A stretch of DNA of 64,000 nt, taken from NCBI GenBank assembly GCA_025963725.1, contig JAOQAE010000007.1, positions 248,001 through 312,000 of the forward strand. The letters are read 5' to 3'. Below the pieces are notes generated by a model, which was given only the letters and a program-made list of their open reading frames with translations, searched no databases and was not told the DNA's origin. Below are positions 24,688 to 33,335 of the stretch, one piece after another. The first letter of the stretch is position 1, and each line of letters begins with the position of its first letter. The position numbers were made by a program, and so were the translations under genes. The DNA is from Bacteroidota bacterium. Lineage in GTDB: Bacteria; Bacteroidota; Bacteroidia; 2-12-FULL-35-15.

Positions 24688-24719
24688 AATCAACAATTCT
24701 ACAAATCAACAATTCTACA
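24688..24719. repeat. Perfect 16-bp tandem duplication before phoU
   Basis: AATCAACAATTCTACA occurs twice in direct succession (24688-24703 and 24704-24719) between pstB and phoU. It leaves a 56-bp gap in an otherwise tight operon. No promoter is evident here. Confidence 0.7.
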
Positions 24720-24728
24720 ATTAAAAAC

Positions 24729-25409
24729 ATGTCACACTTAGACAGTGAATTACAGCAGCTGAAAGCCGAAACCATTAAAATGTGGACGCTCGTGAACAAC
24801 CAGCTGCGCAAGGGAAAAGAGGCGCTTATCAATCTCGATAAGGACCTCGCACGTGAAGTGATCCTCAGCGAAAGGCGCGTGAATGCGTACGAGCTGAAGC
24901 TCGACCGCGACTGCGAAAATATCTTTGCGCTTTTCAACCCGGTGGCGGTGGACCTGCGCTGCGTGCTGGCCGTGCTCAAGATCAACAACAACCTCGAGCG
25001 CACCGGCGACATTGTGGAAGGCATCGCTAAATTTGTGACCAACGTCGACCACAATTTCGATAAGCAGGTGCTGGAGATCACGCGTGCGGTGGAAATGTAC
25101 GAAGCGGCCATCAACATGATGGACGATGTGCTGGACGCATTCGATAAGGAGAACACCGCCATTGCAAGAAAAGTGTTCCTTCAGGATGAGCTTCTCGACG
25201 ATATCAACTTAAAGGCAAATGCCGCTATCGCAGGATACATCCGCAGTAATCCCGAGAACATTGAATCGGCATTGTACCTTTTATCCATCATCCGCAAGCT
25301 GGAACGTGTGGGCGACCAGGCAAAGAACATGGCGGAAGAGATCATTTTTTACATCGAGGCGAAAGTGCTGAAGCATAGGTCGAAGGTAGAGAAGCAGAAA
25401 AACAATTAG
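24729..25409 (+). CDS. phoU: Phosphate signalling complex protein PhoU
   Basis: 226 residues in two similar three-helix halves; each has the acidic metal-binding pattern of PhoU (ERTGDIVEGIAKF in the first half, ERVGDQAKNMAEEI in the second). PhoU links the Pst transporter to PhoR and silences the regulon when phosphate is plentiful. It follows pstB in the same direction and closes the operon. Confidence 0.93.
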   Translation: MSHLDSELQQLKAETIKMWTLVNNQLRKGKEALINLDKDLAREVILSERRVNAYELKLDRDCENIFALFNPVAVDLRCVLAVLKINNNLERTGDIVEGIAKFVTNVDHNFDKQVLEITRAVEMYEAAINMMDDVLDAFDKENTAIARKVFLQDELLDDINLKANAAIAGYIRSNPENIESALYLLSIIRKLERVGDQAKNMAEEIIFYIEAKVLKHRSKVEKQKNN

Positions 25410-25436
25410 TTGTACTTCAATTAGTTACTCTATCTT

Positions 25437-25505
25437 CTTAACATTCCCTTAACATTGGGGTAATGGAAAATTAATACCGCGCTCATCATTTGGAGTTTAC
25501 CTTTG
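25437..25505 (+). promoter_or_regulatory. PHO box and promoter of the DUF47-Pit pair
   Basis: CTTAACA at 25437-25443 and 25448-25454 is an exact 11-bp direct repeat. The perfect -7 element TACCTTTG is at 25498-25505, 43 bp after the box (or 32 bp after a degenerate third repeat at 25459). This suggests that the Pit system here belongs to the Pho regulon. Confidence 0.65.
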
Positions 25506-25550
25506 CAGGCAGATAATTTTACTGATTGTAATCAAAAAAACTTATATACG

Positions 25551-26195
25551 ATGAGCCTTAACATTTTCCAATATTTCACACCAAAAGATAAAAAGTTCTT
25601 CCCCCTCTTCGAAAAGGCTGCTGCCAACGTAACAGCGACGTCCAGGGTACTCGTGGAACTTGTGAATACCACCAGTCCCGACAAGCGCAGGGAGCTGTTC
25701 CGCGAGATCGAGCGCCTGGAGCATGTTGGGGATAATATTACCCACGAAACCTTCAATGAGCTGAGCGCGAACTTCATCACTCCCTTCGACCGCGAAGATA
25801 TTCACAGCCTTGTTTCCGCTATCGACGACATCGTGGATTACATCCATGGCGCCTCCAAGCGGATGGAGCTGTACAAGGTAGAGCAAATGACGCCCGCCAT
25901 TATTAAAATTTCGGAGCTCATCCAGAACGGCGCACAGGAGCTGGAAGTTGCCGTGTCGGAATTGAGGAACCTCAAGAACATCACCAAGATCAAGGAAGCA
26001 ACCGTAAGGATCAACAGCATCGAGAACCATGCTGATGATATTTTTGATATTGCCATTGCCAAGCTCTTTGAAGAAGAAAAGAATGCGGTGGAAGTAATCA
26101 AGATGAAAGATGTTCTTTCCATGCTTGAAACAGCTACCGATAAATGTGAAGATGCAGCGAATGTGATCAACACCATCCTGATCAAAAATGCATAA
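25551..26195 (+). CDS. DUF47 (PhoU-like) protein, partner of the Pit transporter
   Basis: 214 residues from ATG 25551, placed downstream of the -7 element. It is an all-helical PhoU-like protein with EIERLEHVGDNITHETF and AIDDIVDYIHGASKRMELY, hallmarks of DUF47 (Pfam PhoU_div). Such proteins are regularly encoded beside PiT transporters and are thought to modulate them. The Pit gene follows after 37 bp. Confidence 0.9.
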   Translation: MSLNIFQYFTPKDKKFFPLFEKAAANVTATSRVLVELVNTTSPDKRRELFREIERLEHVGDNITHETFNELSANFITPFDREDIHSLVSAIDDIVDYIHGASKRMELYKVEQMTPAIIKISELIQNGAQELEVAVSELRNLKNITKIKEATVRINSIENHADDIFDIAIAKLFEEEKNAVEVIKMKDVLSMLETATDKCEDAANVINTILIKNA

Positions 26196-26232
26196 CTATT
26201 TTTTGATCGACATTCTTTAAAACCAAATCACA

Positions 26233-27891
26233 ATGAGCAGCTTACTTATTATCGTTATCATACTTGCCCTCATCTTCGATTTCATCAACGGATTTCATGA
26301 TGCGGCCAACTCCATTGCCACCATTGTTTCCACAAAGGTGCTTACGCCTTTCCAGGCTGTGCTCTGGGCGGCATTCTTCAACTGTGTGGCTTTCATGATC
26401 TTCAAGGATCACGCCGTTGCAAACACCATCGGAAAAACGGTGTACTCCGATTTCATTACCATTCCCGTGATCTTCAGCGGGCTCATCGCCGCCATCATCT
26501 GGAACCTGCTTACCTGGTGGTACGGCATCCCTTCCTCCTCCTCGCATACGCTTATCGGCGGATTTGCAGGCTCGGCAGTAGCTTACGCATTTCTCAGCAA
26601 AGGCATGATGCCGATCAACGAGATCATCGATGGCGACAAGATCGGGAAAACATTATTGTTCATCCTGCTCGCACCGGTGATCGGTATGGTCATCTCCATC
26701 ATTTATACGCTCATCTTCATACAGCGCCGCACCTGGATAAAAGTGGGCATCCTCGCGGGTTCTGCCGTAGGGCTGTATTTCCTGTTCATCGGCTTCCAGG
26801 AAAATAAAATGAAGGAGAACATGGAAAAGTTCTTCAAAGTGGATAAATATTCCATTGAAGTGAATGTGAAGCACGACACCACAAAATTCCAGAAGCTTGA
26901 AAGGGCGCGGAAAAATGCCGAGGCATGCGAGCCCTATCTTTCCGCGTATGAACTGCATGGGGCCGACGGGGTTGCGGAGAACATCGTGAAAAATGTCGAC
27001 CTGAGGGAGATCACTATCACACGGCTGGGAGATAAGCTCAATACTTTTTACAAGATCGACCAGCTCAGGAACAAATCAAAGCTCGATCCTACCGTGAAGG
27101 ATGAATATATAGCAACACAGCGGATCGTGGACAGCCTGAAGCCTATCACTAAAAAATATTTTGAGCTGGGCCCCGAAGGCATGGTCAGCGCGATGAATGC
27201 CAAATACCCGCTGAGCCCCGATAAGATCGGAGACTTTACAACATCAATGTCGATCGACATCAAGGCGGAATTGAAGAAAGAGATCGAGAAAGCCGATAAC
27301 AGGATCCTCCGCTGGTGCCTCGTAGGTGCCTTGCTGATCTTCTGCCTTATGTTCATTTACAACGAAAAGATCAAGGAGCCTACAGCCAAACGCTCGGCCC
27401 ACATGTTCAAGCGGGCGCAGCTGCTTTCGTCGGCAGCATTCAGCATCGGCCACGGCGGTAACGATGCTCAGAAAGTAATGGGGATCATTGCCGCAGCGCT
27501 TGTTGCGAACGGCTCCATTGTCGACATTAAATCGATGCCCGACTGGGTGCCTCTCTCCTGTTACCTTGCAATCGGTATCGGTACGCTGAGCGGCGGATGG
27601 AAGATCGTGAAAACAATGGGAACCAAGATCACAAAAGTAACTCCACTGGAAGGTGTTTGCGCTGAAACAGCAGGTGCCACAACATTGTTCTTAACGGAGC
27701 AGATGGGGATCCCGGTTTCCACCACACATACCATTACCGGTGCCATCATCGGCGTGGGTGCAACCAAACGACTGAGCGCCGTGCGTTGGGGAGTTACGGT
27801 GAGCCTGCTCTGGGCATGGATCCTTACCATTCCTATCAGCGCGATACTGGGTGCCACTGTGTACTGGATCTGTTCGTTGTTTGGGGCTTGA
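26233..27891 (+). CDS. pit: PiT family inorganic phosphate transporter
   Basis: 552 residues. The duplicated PiT signatures are visible: GFHDAANSIATIV near the N-terminus and GHGGNDAQKVMGI in the second half, each followed by a Ser/Thr-rich motif (SSSHTLIGG and STTHTITGAIIG). The two halves are split by an unusually long soluble region of about 170 residues (about 200-370) rich in Lys and Glu. PiT carriers import metal-phosphate with protons or sodium. The preceding DUF47 gene and the PHO box tie it to phosphate starvation, whereas E. coli PitA is largely constitutive. Confidence 0.92.
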   Translation: MSSLLIIVIILALIFDFINGFHDAANSIATIVSTKVLTPFQAVLWAAFFNCVAFMIFKDHAVANTIGKTVYSDFITIPVIFSGLIAAIIWNLLTWWYGIPSSSSHTLIGGFAGSAVAYAFLSKGMMPINEIIDGDKIGKTLLFILLAPVIGMVISIIYTLIFIQRRTWIKVGILAGSAVGLYFLFIGFQENKMKENMEKFFKVDKYSIEVNVKHDTTKFQKLERARKNAEACEPYLSAYELHGADGVAENIVKNVDLREITITRLGDKLNTFYKIDQLRNKSKLDPTVKDEYIATQRIVDSLKPITKKYFELGPEGMVSAMNAKYPLSPDKIGDFTTSMSIDIKAELKKEIEKADNRILRWCLVGALLIFCLMFIYNEKIKEPTAKRSAHMFKRAQLLSSAAFSIGHGGNDAQKVMGIIAAALVANGSIVDIKSMPDWVPLSCYLAIGIGTLSGGWKIVKTMGTKITKVTPLEGVCAETAGATTLFLTEQMGIPVSTTHTITGAIIGVGATKRLSAVRWGVTVSLLWAWILTIPISAILGATVYWICSLFGA

Positions 27892-27910
27892 TGAGTAGAT
27901 AAGTGACCCT

Positions 27911-28014
27911 GTCATCCCGTGCCCCGACACGGGATCTCACTATAATCATAAGGTGAAGAGAATCCTGCACACCGCAACATTGCGTAGAGATGCCGTGTCG
28001 CAGCACGGCATGAC
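27911..28014. repeat. Palindromic repeat, GTCATCCCGTG family
   Basis: Outer arms GTCATCCCGTGCC... and ...AGCACGGCATGAC face each other. Each half folds on itself (CCCGTG/CACGGG and GCCGTG/CACGGC). From memory, this type of palindrome is found scattered in many bacterial genomes. It lies between convergent pit and the next gene and could also serve as a transcription barrier. Confidence 0.65.
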
Positions 28015-28040
28015 GAAACATTCGGGAAAGAAAAAGAAAT

Positions 28041-28475
28041 TTACTTCAGCTCCGGAGCTTTCACAACAGCAGAATCAACCTGTGTAGCTGCTTTGTTATG
28101 ATTGCCTTTATAATCCCAGGCGCCATAAGCATACGCCCCGCCAAGCCGGCGTGAACGACATCCCGCAAGAAACAAGAAGAGTGTAACAAACAGCAATGCC
28201 ATTCTTTTTGAGGATCTGTTCCTGACAAGGTTCTGGTAGTATTCAATGAGCTTATCGCGCCAGTCGCCGAACGGCTTGTGAAGCTGGCTTGCATAAAAAC
28301 TTCCGCATTCGTATTTCGGGGTTTCGGGGTCCGAGCAGATCTGCTCCACCGATTGCTTTGTAAAATCCTTCACAGGCTTACTGCAGGAAGAACAATAACG
28401 GCCGGCCTTATCCGGGCTCATGCTGTCCCATTTTACGGGGCAGGTAAACGTTAGTTCGATCCTGTTCTCTTTCAT
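28041..28475 (-). CDS. Putative membrane protein with Cys-rich N-terminus
   Basis: 144 residues from the ATG at 28475 (MKENRIELTF). The start of the protein has a zinc-ribbon-like pattern: TCPVKWDSMSPDKAGRYCSSC followed by SKPVKDFT (Cys, then Cys-x-x-Cys). A single hydrophobic segment lies near residues 90-105 (ALLFVTLFLFLAG) and is followed by a Cys. The C-terminus is short and polar. I recall similar N-termini in many unnamed Bacteroidota proteins; the function is not known. Confidence 0.6.
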   Translation of the reverse strand: MKENRIELTFTCPVKWDSMSPDKAGRYCSSCSKPVKDFTKQSVEQICSDPETPKYECGSFYASQLHKPFGDWRDKLIEYYQNLVRNRSSKRMALLFVTLFLFLAGCRSRRLGGAYAYGAWDYKGNHNKAATQVDSAVVKAPELK

Positions 28476-28492
28476 GAAAAAAAGGTTTTTAA

Positions 28493-28984
28493 TTAAGGTA
28501 TGATCTCGCTGGAAGTGGCGATGTTGCTCCAATGCCCGGCCCTGTCGCGCAGCCTGATCTCAAACTTCACGGAAGTGTGGCTTGGAAAATAAAGCGGGTG
28601 CGAGCGAAGCTTTGCCTTGATCTCGCCTTCAAGCGCCTTGTATTGTCCTTCCGGTGTAATGTCGGGAACGCGGTAGCTGTAAAACAAAGTATCCATAGCC
28701 GCCGTGGAATCGATCGCATCAAAAGGCTTGTAGGTTCCATCAGTATCCTTGTACAGGTATTTCATCTGGAAATCGTTGGCTGAAACGGTATCGCCCTCCA
28801 CAAGGCCGATGTCGCCATCGCCATCCCTGAACGCGATCACGCAGTCGGCCGAATCCGAACCGTATTTCTGGTAGCGCAGGAATTCTATCTGCGGCTCAGG
28901 CGGAAAGTTTTTTTCTTTCACGCAGGCGGTAAGCATCAGGCTGCCTGCGAAGGCTAAAATGAGAATATATTTATAAAGCTTCAT
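28493..28984 (-). CDS. Putative lipoprotein, unknown function
   Basis: 163 residues with a lipoprotein signal peptide ending in the lipobox LTAC (Cys21). The mature part holds an acidic motif, RDGDGDIGLVEGD, which resembles a calcium-binding loop, and then beta-rich sequence (FEIRLRDRAGHWSN). It probably sits in the outer membrane or periplasm. It lies 17 bp upstream of the Cys-rich membrane protein gene in the same direction, so they may be co-transcribed. Confidence 0.7.
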   Translation of the reverse strand: MKLYKYILILAFAGSLMLTACVKEKNFPPEPQIEFLRYQKYGSDSADCVIAFRDGDGDIGLVEGDTVSANDFQMKYLYKDTDGTYKPFDAIDSTAAMDTLFYSYRVPDITPEGQYKALEGEIKAKLRSHPLYFPSHTSVKFEIRLRDRAGHWSNIATSSEIIP

Positions 28985-29061
28985 GACCGGATCAATGTAA
29001 ACATAAAATTAATAATTAATTTTGGGCAAAGCAATACTAAACGCATTTAAATCCCCGATTA

Positions 29062-30081
29062 TTGCCTCAGCCATTGAAACCAACCAGCAGCGACATTTTC
29101 AGCATCAACTCCCCTACCCGCTTCCAGGAGCTGGCGCTTGCCGTTTTCCGCTGGCAGGCAGATGCAAACCCCGTTTATAAAAAGTACATCGCCAGCCTCG
29201 GCATTGAGCCGGCAGCGGTGGAAAGCCCTGAAGGCATCCCTTTCATGCCCGTGGAGTTCTTTAAGAATTTCGAGATCGTAAGCGGGGCCAGGAAACCGGA
29301 TGCTACTATATTTACAAGCAGCGGCACCACGGGGATGACAACCAGCAGGCATATCGTAACTGATATTTCACTGTATGAAGACAGCTTCCGCAAAGGCTTC
29401 GAGCTGTTTTACGGCAATATTGAGGATTATGCCATTTTTGCACTATTGCCTTCCTACCTCGAGCGGGAAGGCTCTTCGCTCATCTATATGGTGAACGACC
29501 TCCTGAAGCGATCCAACAATGAATACAGCAGGTTCTACCTGCATGAGCATAAGGAGCTGCTAAGCGCCCTGCGCCTGCGCGAATCCATTTTAAAACGCCC
29601 GGAAAACAGCGGCAAAAAAAACCTGCTGCTGGGTGTTACCTATGCGCTTCTCGACCTCATCGAAATCGAAACGTTGCAGCTTGAAAACACGATCATCATG
29701 GAAACCGGCGGCATGAAAGGCAAGCGCCGGGAGATGGTAAGAGAGGAGCTGCATGAAGCTCTCTGCAAAGGATTTGGCGTGGATGCCATTCACAGCGAAT
29801 ACGGGATGACGGAACTATTATCGCAAGGCTATTCCAAAGGCAATGGCATTTTTGATTGTCCGCCCTGGATGCAGGTACTCATCCGCGATACCAACGATCC
29901 TTTCAGCTTTCTTCCGAACGGCCGTACCGGCGGCATCAACGTGATCGACCTTGCGAATCTTAATTCCTGCTCCTTCATTGCCACACAGGACCTCGGCAAA
30001 AAATATTCCGACAATTCTTTTGAAGTGCTCGGACGGTTTGATAACAGCGACATCCGCGGTTGCAACCTTCTTGTTCAATAA
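29062..30081 (+). CDS. LuxE-like acyl-protein synthetase family protein
   Basis: 339 residues from TTG 29062 (TTG 29074 is also possible; no ATG is available near the N-terminus). It has the adenylate-forming family P-loop TIFTSSGTTGMTTSRH near residue 75, and the later segments TGGMKGKRREM and SEYGMTELLSQGY, typical of LuxE-type proteins that activate fatty acids with ATP. No luciferase gene is present, and in Bacteroidota such genes are found in other settings. The acyl substrate is unknown. Confidence 0.75.
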   Translation: MPQPLKPTSSDIFSINSPTRFQELALAVFRWQADANPVYKKYIASLGIEPAAVESPEGIPFMPVEFFKNFEIVSGARKPDATIFTSSGTTGMTTSRHIVTDISLYEDSFRKGFELFYGNIEDYAIFALLPSYLEREGSSLIYMVNDLLKRSNNEYSRFYLHEHKELLSALRLRESILKRPENSGKKNLLLGVTYALLDLIEIETLQLENTIIMETGGMKGKRREMVREELHEALCKGFGVDAIHSEYGMTELLSQGYSKGNGIFDCPPWMQVLIRDTNDPFSFLPNGRTGGINVIDLANLNSCSFIATQDLGKKYSDNSFEVLGRFDNSDIRGCNLLVQ

Positions 30082-30176
30082 GCCTTTCTCTCCCCTGAAA
30101 AAAAACGCCGGGCAATAAACTTCCGGCAAGGCCGTTGTTTTAAACATTCTTTGCAAATCTTCAAAATCACATCCCC

Positions 30177-30947
30177 ATGAACTACAGAAGATTCTCCACT
30201 CCCGCATTCCTGAGCTGCGCCATCACGTTCCTGTGCAGCTATGTTCATCCGCATGACAAACAAAAAGAAAAAAAGGAAAAAGAAAACGACACTTATGATG
30301 TGATCATTGTTCCCGGCGTGCCGTATGAAGATCCCGCCATGAAGCTCATCCTGAAATCCCGCATCCTGTGGGCGAAATACCTGTATGAGACAAAGACTGC
30401 AAGGAATATAATTTTCTCGGGATCATCGGTATACACGCCTTATGTGGAAGGCCACATCATGCGCATCTACGCCGATTCGCTGAGGATCCCCTCAAAGCAT
30501 ACCTTCTCTGAAACACAGGCGGAGCACAGCACCGAGAACATTTATTATTCGGTGCTGATGGCAAGAAGATTAGGGTTTAAAAAAATTGCGGTGGCAACGG
30601 ACCAGTACCAGGCTGTGATCCTGAACTTATACATCCGTAAAAATTTCCCTGAGGTAGAGATCCTTCCGATCGATTATGAAAAGATCAATCTCTTTACGGC
30701 ATACTGGCCGGAGATCGATGAAACACCCGCCTTTGTTGAAAATTTTGTATCGCTGGTAAAAAGGGAGAACCAGGGCAAACGCTTTAAAGGTACCCTCGGA
30801 AGAAATGTGAATGATCCGGCAAACGACTCAACGTATGAGAACACGCGAACGCCCCTGATCAGCGGACTGCTGCGAATGGTGAAGCCTGCAATGTCCACTT
30901 CGCCCTTTCTGTCGGTGATCTATCATACCGCGACTAAACAACCCTGA
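30177..30947 (+). CDS. DUF218 (YdcF/SanA-like) protein
   Basis: 256 residues. After an N-terminal hydrophobic stretch (about 8-22) comes the DUF218 core: [25 protein letters not shown], an E-x-x-A-x-x-S-T-x-E-N motif ([14 protein letters not shown]), and [12 protein letters not shown]. The family is linked to envelope integrity (SanA, ElyC) but has no defined reaction. Its last 14 bases overlap the 3' end of tyrS, which is convergent. Confidence 0.8.
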   Translation: MNYRRFSTPAFLSCAITFLCSYVHPHDKQKEKKEKENDTYDVIIVPGVPYEDPAMKLILKSRILWAKYLYETKTARNIIFSGSSVYTPYVEGHIMRIYADSLRIPSKHTFSETQAEHSTENIYYSVLMARRLGFKKIAVATDQYQAVILNLYIRKNFPEVEILPIDYEKINLFTAYWPEIDETPAFVENFVSLVKRENQGKRFKGTLGRNVNDPANDSTYENTRTPLISGLLRMVKPAMSTSPFLSVIYHTATKQP

Positions 30948-32214
30948 GCAAAAAATAATTGTTCCTGCCTTTTTGCGCGAGAATATATTTATTGTTGATC
31001 AGTGAAGATGCATTCAGCACCAGCTCGGGATCGCTCACTTTCGCTTTATTGATGGATACGCCGCCGCCCTGGATCATTTTGCGCGCTTCTCCCCTTGAAG
31101 GGAAGATCTGCGTTTTATCCACCAGCAGGTCGATCACATTAATGCCGGTGCCGATATCGGCAAGCGAGATCTCACGCTGCGGCACACCTTCAAAAATATC
31201 ATTGAACAATCCTGCATCAAGGTTTCCAAGATCCTCTATTGTGCCTTTAAACAGAATACCTGAAGCTTTTACTGCGGCCTCGTAATCTTCCGCCGAGTGA
31301 ACACGCGTAGTTATATCCTTCGCAAGGGCTTTCTGAAGCACGCGCAGGCCGGGATCTTTGGCATGCTCCGCCTCCAGCGCTTCTATTTCTTCCTTTGTGA
31401 ACAGCGTAAAGATGCGGATGTAATTCTTCACATCCACATCGCTTGCATTGAACCAGAACTGGTAAAATTTATACGCCGATGTTTTGCTTTTATCCAGCCA
31501 TACATTTCCGCTTTCCGACTTTCCGAACTTTGTTCCATCCGCTTTTTTGATCAGCGGCGTGGTGATCGCAAATGCTTCGCCCTGCCCTTTTCTCCTGATG
31601 AGCTCGGTGCCGGTAACAATGTTCCCCCACTGGTCGGAACCGCCCATCTGCAGCCTGATGCCGCGGTTCTTCCATAAATAATAAAAATCGTATCCTTGCA
31701 CCAGCTGGTAGCTGAACTCCGTAAAGCTCATCCCGTTCTCCAGCCTGTTCTTCACAGAATCCTTCGCCAGCATGTAGTTCACGCTGATGTGCTTCCCTAC
31801 ATCACGGATGAATTCAAGAAATGAAAAGCTCTTGAACCAATCGTAATTATTAACGATCTCGGCAGAGTTGGCGCCGCAGTTAAAATCTAAGAATTTTTCA
31901 AGCTGCCTGCGCTGACTGCTGAGGTTATGGTTCAGCGTAGCTTCATCGAGCAGGTTCCGTTCCGATGATTTGCCGGAAGGGTCGCCCACCATGCCGGTGG
32001 CACCGCCAACAAGCGCAACAGGCTTATGGCCCGCCTGTTGGAAATGCAGCAGCGTCATGATCTGCACCATGTTCCCCACGCCAAGCGAATCGGAAGTCGG
32101 ATCAAAGCCGATGTATCCTGTCACCATTTCCCTGTTCAGCAATTCTTCCGTTCCGGGCATGATGTCGTGCAGCATGCCTCTCCATTTTAATTCTTCTACG
32201 AAGCTGGTTTTCAT
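30934..32214 (-). CDS. tyrS: Tyrosyl-tRNA synthetase
   Basis: 426 residues from the ATG at 32214. It is a class I synthetase that charges tRNA-Tyr. The HIGH-like motif is in [11 protein letters not shown], the tyrosine pocket in [13 protein letters not shown] and [11 protein letters not shown], and the KMSKS-like loop is [11 protein letters not shown]-terminal S4-type RNA-binding domain is visible ([18 protein letters not shown]). A perfect -7 element (TATCTTTG, minus strand) lies 17 bp upstream. Confidence 0.95.
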   Translation of the reverse strand: MKTSFVEELKWRGMLHDIMPGTEELLNREMVTGYIGFDPTSDSLGVGNMVQIMTLLHFQQAGHKPVALVGGATGMVGDPSGKSSERNLLDEATLNHNLSSQRRQLEKFLDFNCGANSAEIVNNYDWFKSFSFLEFIRDVGKHISVNYMLAKDSVKNRLENGMSFTEFSYQLVQGYDFYYLWKNRGIRLQMGGSDQWGNIVTGTELIRRKGQGEAFAITTPLIKKADGTKFGKSESGNVWLDKSKTSAYKFYQFWFNASDVDVKNYIRIFTLFTKEEIEALEAEHAKDPGLRVLQKALAKDITTRVHSAEDYEAAVKASGILFKGTIEDLGNLDAGLFNDIFEGVPQREISLADIGTGINVIDLLVDKTQIFPSRGEARKMIQGGGVSINKAKVSDPELVLNASSLINNKYILAQKGRNNYFLLRVV

Positions 32215-32231
32215 TTTTTGTTCCTTTGCGG

Positions 32232-32239
32232 CAAAGATA
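32232..32239 (-). promoter_or_regulatory. -7 element of tyrS
   Basis: Read on the minus strand the sequence is TATCTTTG, a perfect TAnnTTTG, 17 bp before the start codon. Confidence 0.6.
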
Positions 32240-32294
32240 AAGATTTTCGGCCGTAACATTCGGTAAGATTCGCAATCCGTACTTCAATTAATCG

Positions 32295-32302
32295 TAAATT
32301 TG
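32295..32302 (+). promoter_or_regulatory. -7 element of the NAD-dependent epimerase-like gene
   Basis: TAAATTTG matches TAnnTTTG. It overlaps a TTG at 32300, so that codon cannot be the start; TTG 32321 lies at a workable distance. Confidence 0.6.
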
Positions 32303-32320
32303 CATTCTAAAACTTTCACA

Positions 32321-33334
32321 TTGATATTAGTTACAGGCGGTACAGGATTGGTGGGAAGCCACTTGCTTTATGAGCTCTGCAGCTCCGGCAGGCTGGTGAG
32401 TGTGCTGAAGCGCAGCAACAGCAATATCGCCAATGTGCGGAAAGTATTTTCCTATTACACTTCCGATCCCGATACGCTTTTAAAGAACATCGAATGGCGC
32501 GATGCCTCGCTGCTGGATGTGTATTCGCTGCTGGATGCGATGGAAGGCATCACCGAGATCTACCACTGCGCTGCAATGGTTTCCTTTGAAGCGGCGCACC
32601 AGGATGAAATGATGCGCACCAACATTGAAGGGACTGCCAACCTTGTGAATGCCGCATTGGAAAAGGGCATCCGCAAATTCTGCCACGTATCTTCCATCTC
32701 CGCTTTGGGAAGGGCTGAGAACGGCGAACTTACAAATGAAGACACATTCTGGAAATCCTCGCCCGACAATTCAAATTATTCCATCAGCAAATACGGCGCG
32801 GAGCGTGAAGTATGGCGCGCTTCCGAAGAAGGCCTGAACGTGGTGATCGTTAATCCTTCGCTCATCGTTGGCCCCGGAAACTGGGAACAAAGCAGTCCGA
32901 ACATGTTCAGCAAAGGCTACAAAGGAATTAAATTTTACAGCTCCGGCATCAATGGCTTTGTGGATGTGAGGGATGTGGCAAGGCTGATGATCCGGCTTAT
33001 GGAAAGTCCGCTCAGCAACCAGCGCTTCCTGCTTAATGCGGAGAATGCGAGCTTCCGGCATTTCTTCGACCTGATCCACAAAGGCTTCAGCAAGACGCCA
33101 TCAACGATCAAAGCAGGTAAATTCCTGAGCTCGCTTGCATGGCGCGCCGATAAATTCAGGAGCCTGCTCACCGGCTCTGCACCTCTGATCACGAGGGAAA
33201 CAGCACGTTCGGCACACCGCATCAGCCGTTTCTCCAATCAAAAGATCCTTGATGCTTTTCCCGGTTATGAATTTATTTCGTTAGAGCAATCGGTGAGCGA
33301 TACCTGCAAATTGTTTTTAAAAGACCTCCAATAG
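32321..33334 (+). CDS. NAD-dependent epimerase/dehydratase family (extended SDR)
   Basis: 337 residues from TTG 32321, chosen because the promoter overlaps the only earlier in-frame start. The Rossmann motif VTGGTGLVGSHL is at the very N-terminus, followed by the active-site residues SSISALG and YSISKYGAE (Tyr-x-x-x-Lys) and NPSLIVGPGNW. These fit extended SDRs acting on nucleotide sugars, sterols or dihydroflavonol-like substrates. The substrate is not evident. It is divergent from tyrS. Confidence 0.85.
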   Translation: MILVTGGTGLVGSHLLYELCSSGRLVSVLKRSNSNIANVRKVFSYYTSDPDTLLKNIEWRDASLLDVYSLLDAMEGITEIYHCAAMVSFEAAHQDEMMRTNIEGTANLVNAALEKGIRKFCHVSSISALGRAENGELTNEDTFWKSSPDNSNYSISKYGAEREVWRASEEGLNVVIVNPSLIVGPGNWEQSSPNMFSKGYKGIKFYSSGINGFVDVRDVARLMIRLMESPLSNQRFLLNAENASFRHFFDLIHKGFSKTPSTIKAGKFLSSLAWRADKFRSLLTGSAPLITRETARSAHRISRFSNQKILDAFPGYEFISLEQSVSDTCKLFLKDLQ

Positions 33335-33335
33335 C

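Noticed and set aside
29062-30081. Bioluminescence operon suggested by the LuxE-like gene
   Set aside because: No luxA, luxB, luxC or luxD is present nearby; LuxE-like proteins occur in many other settings.
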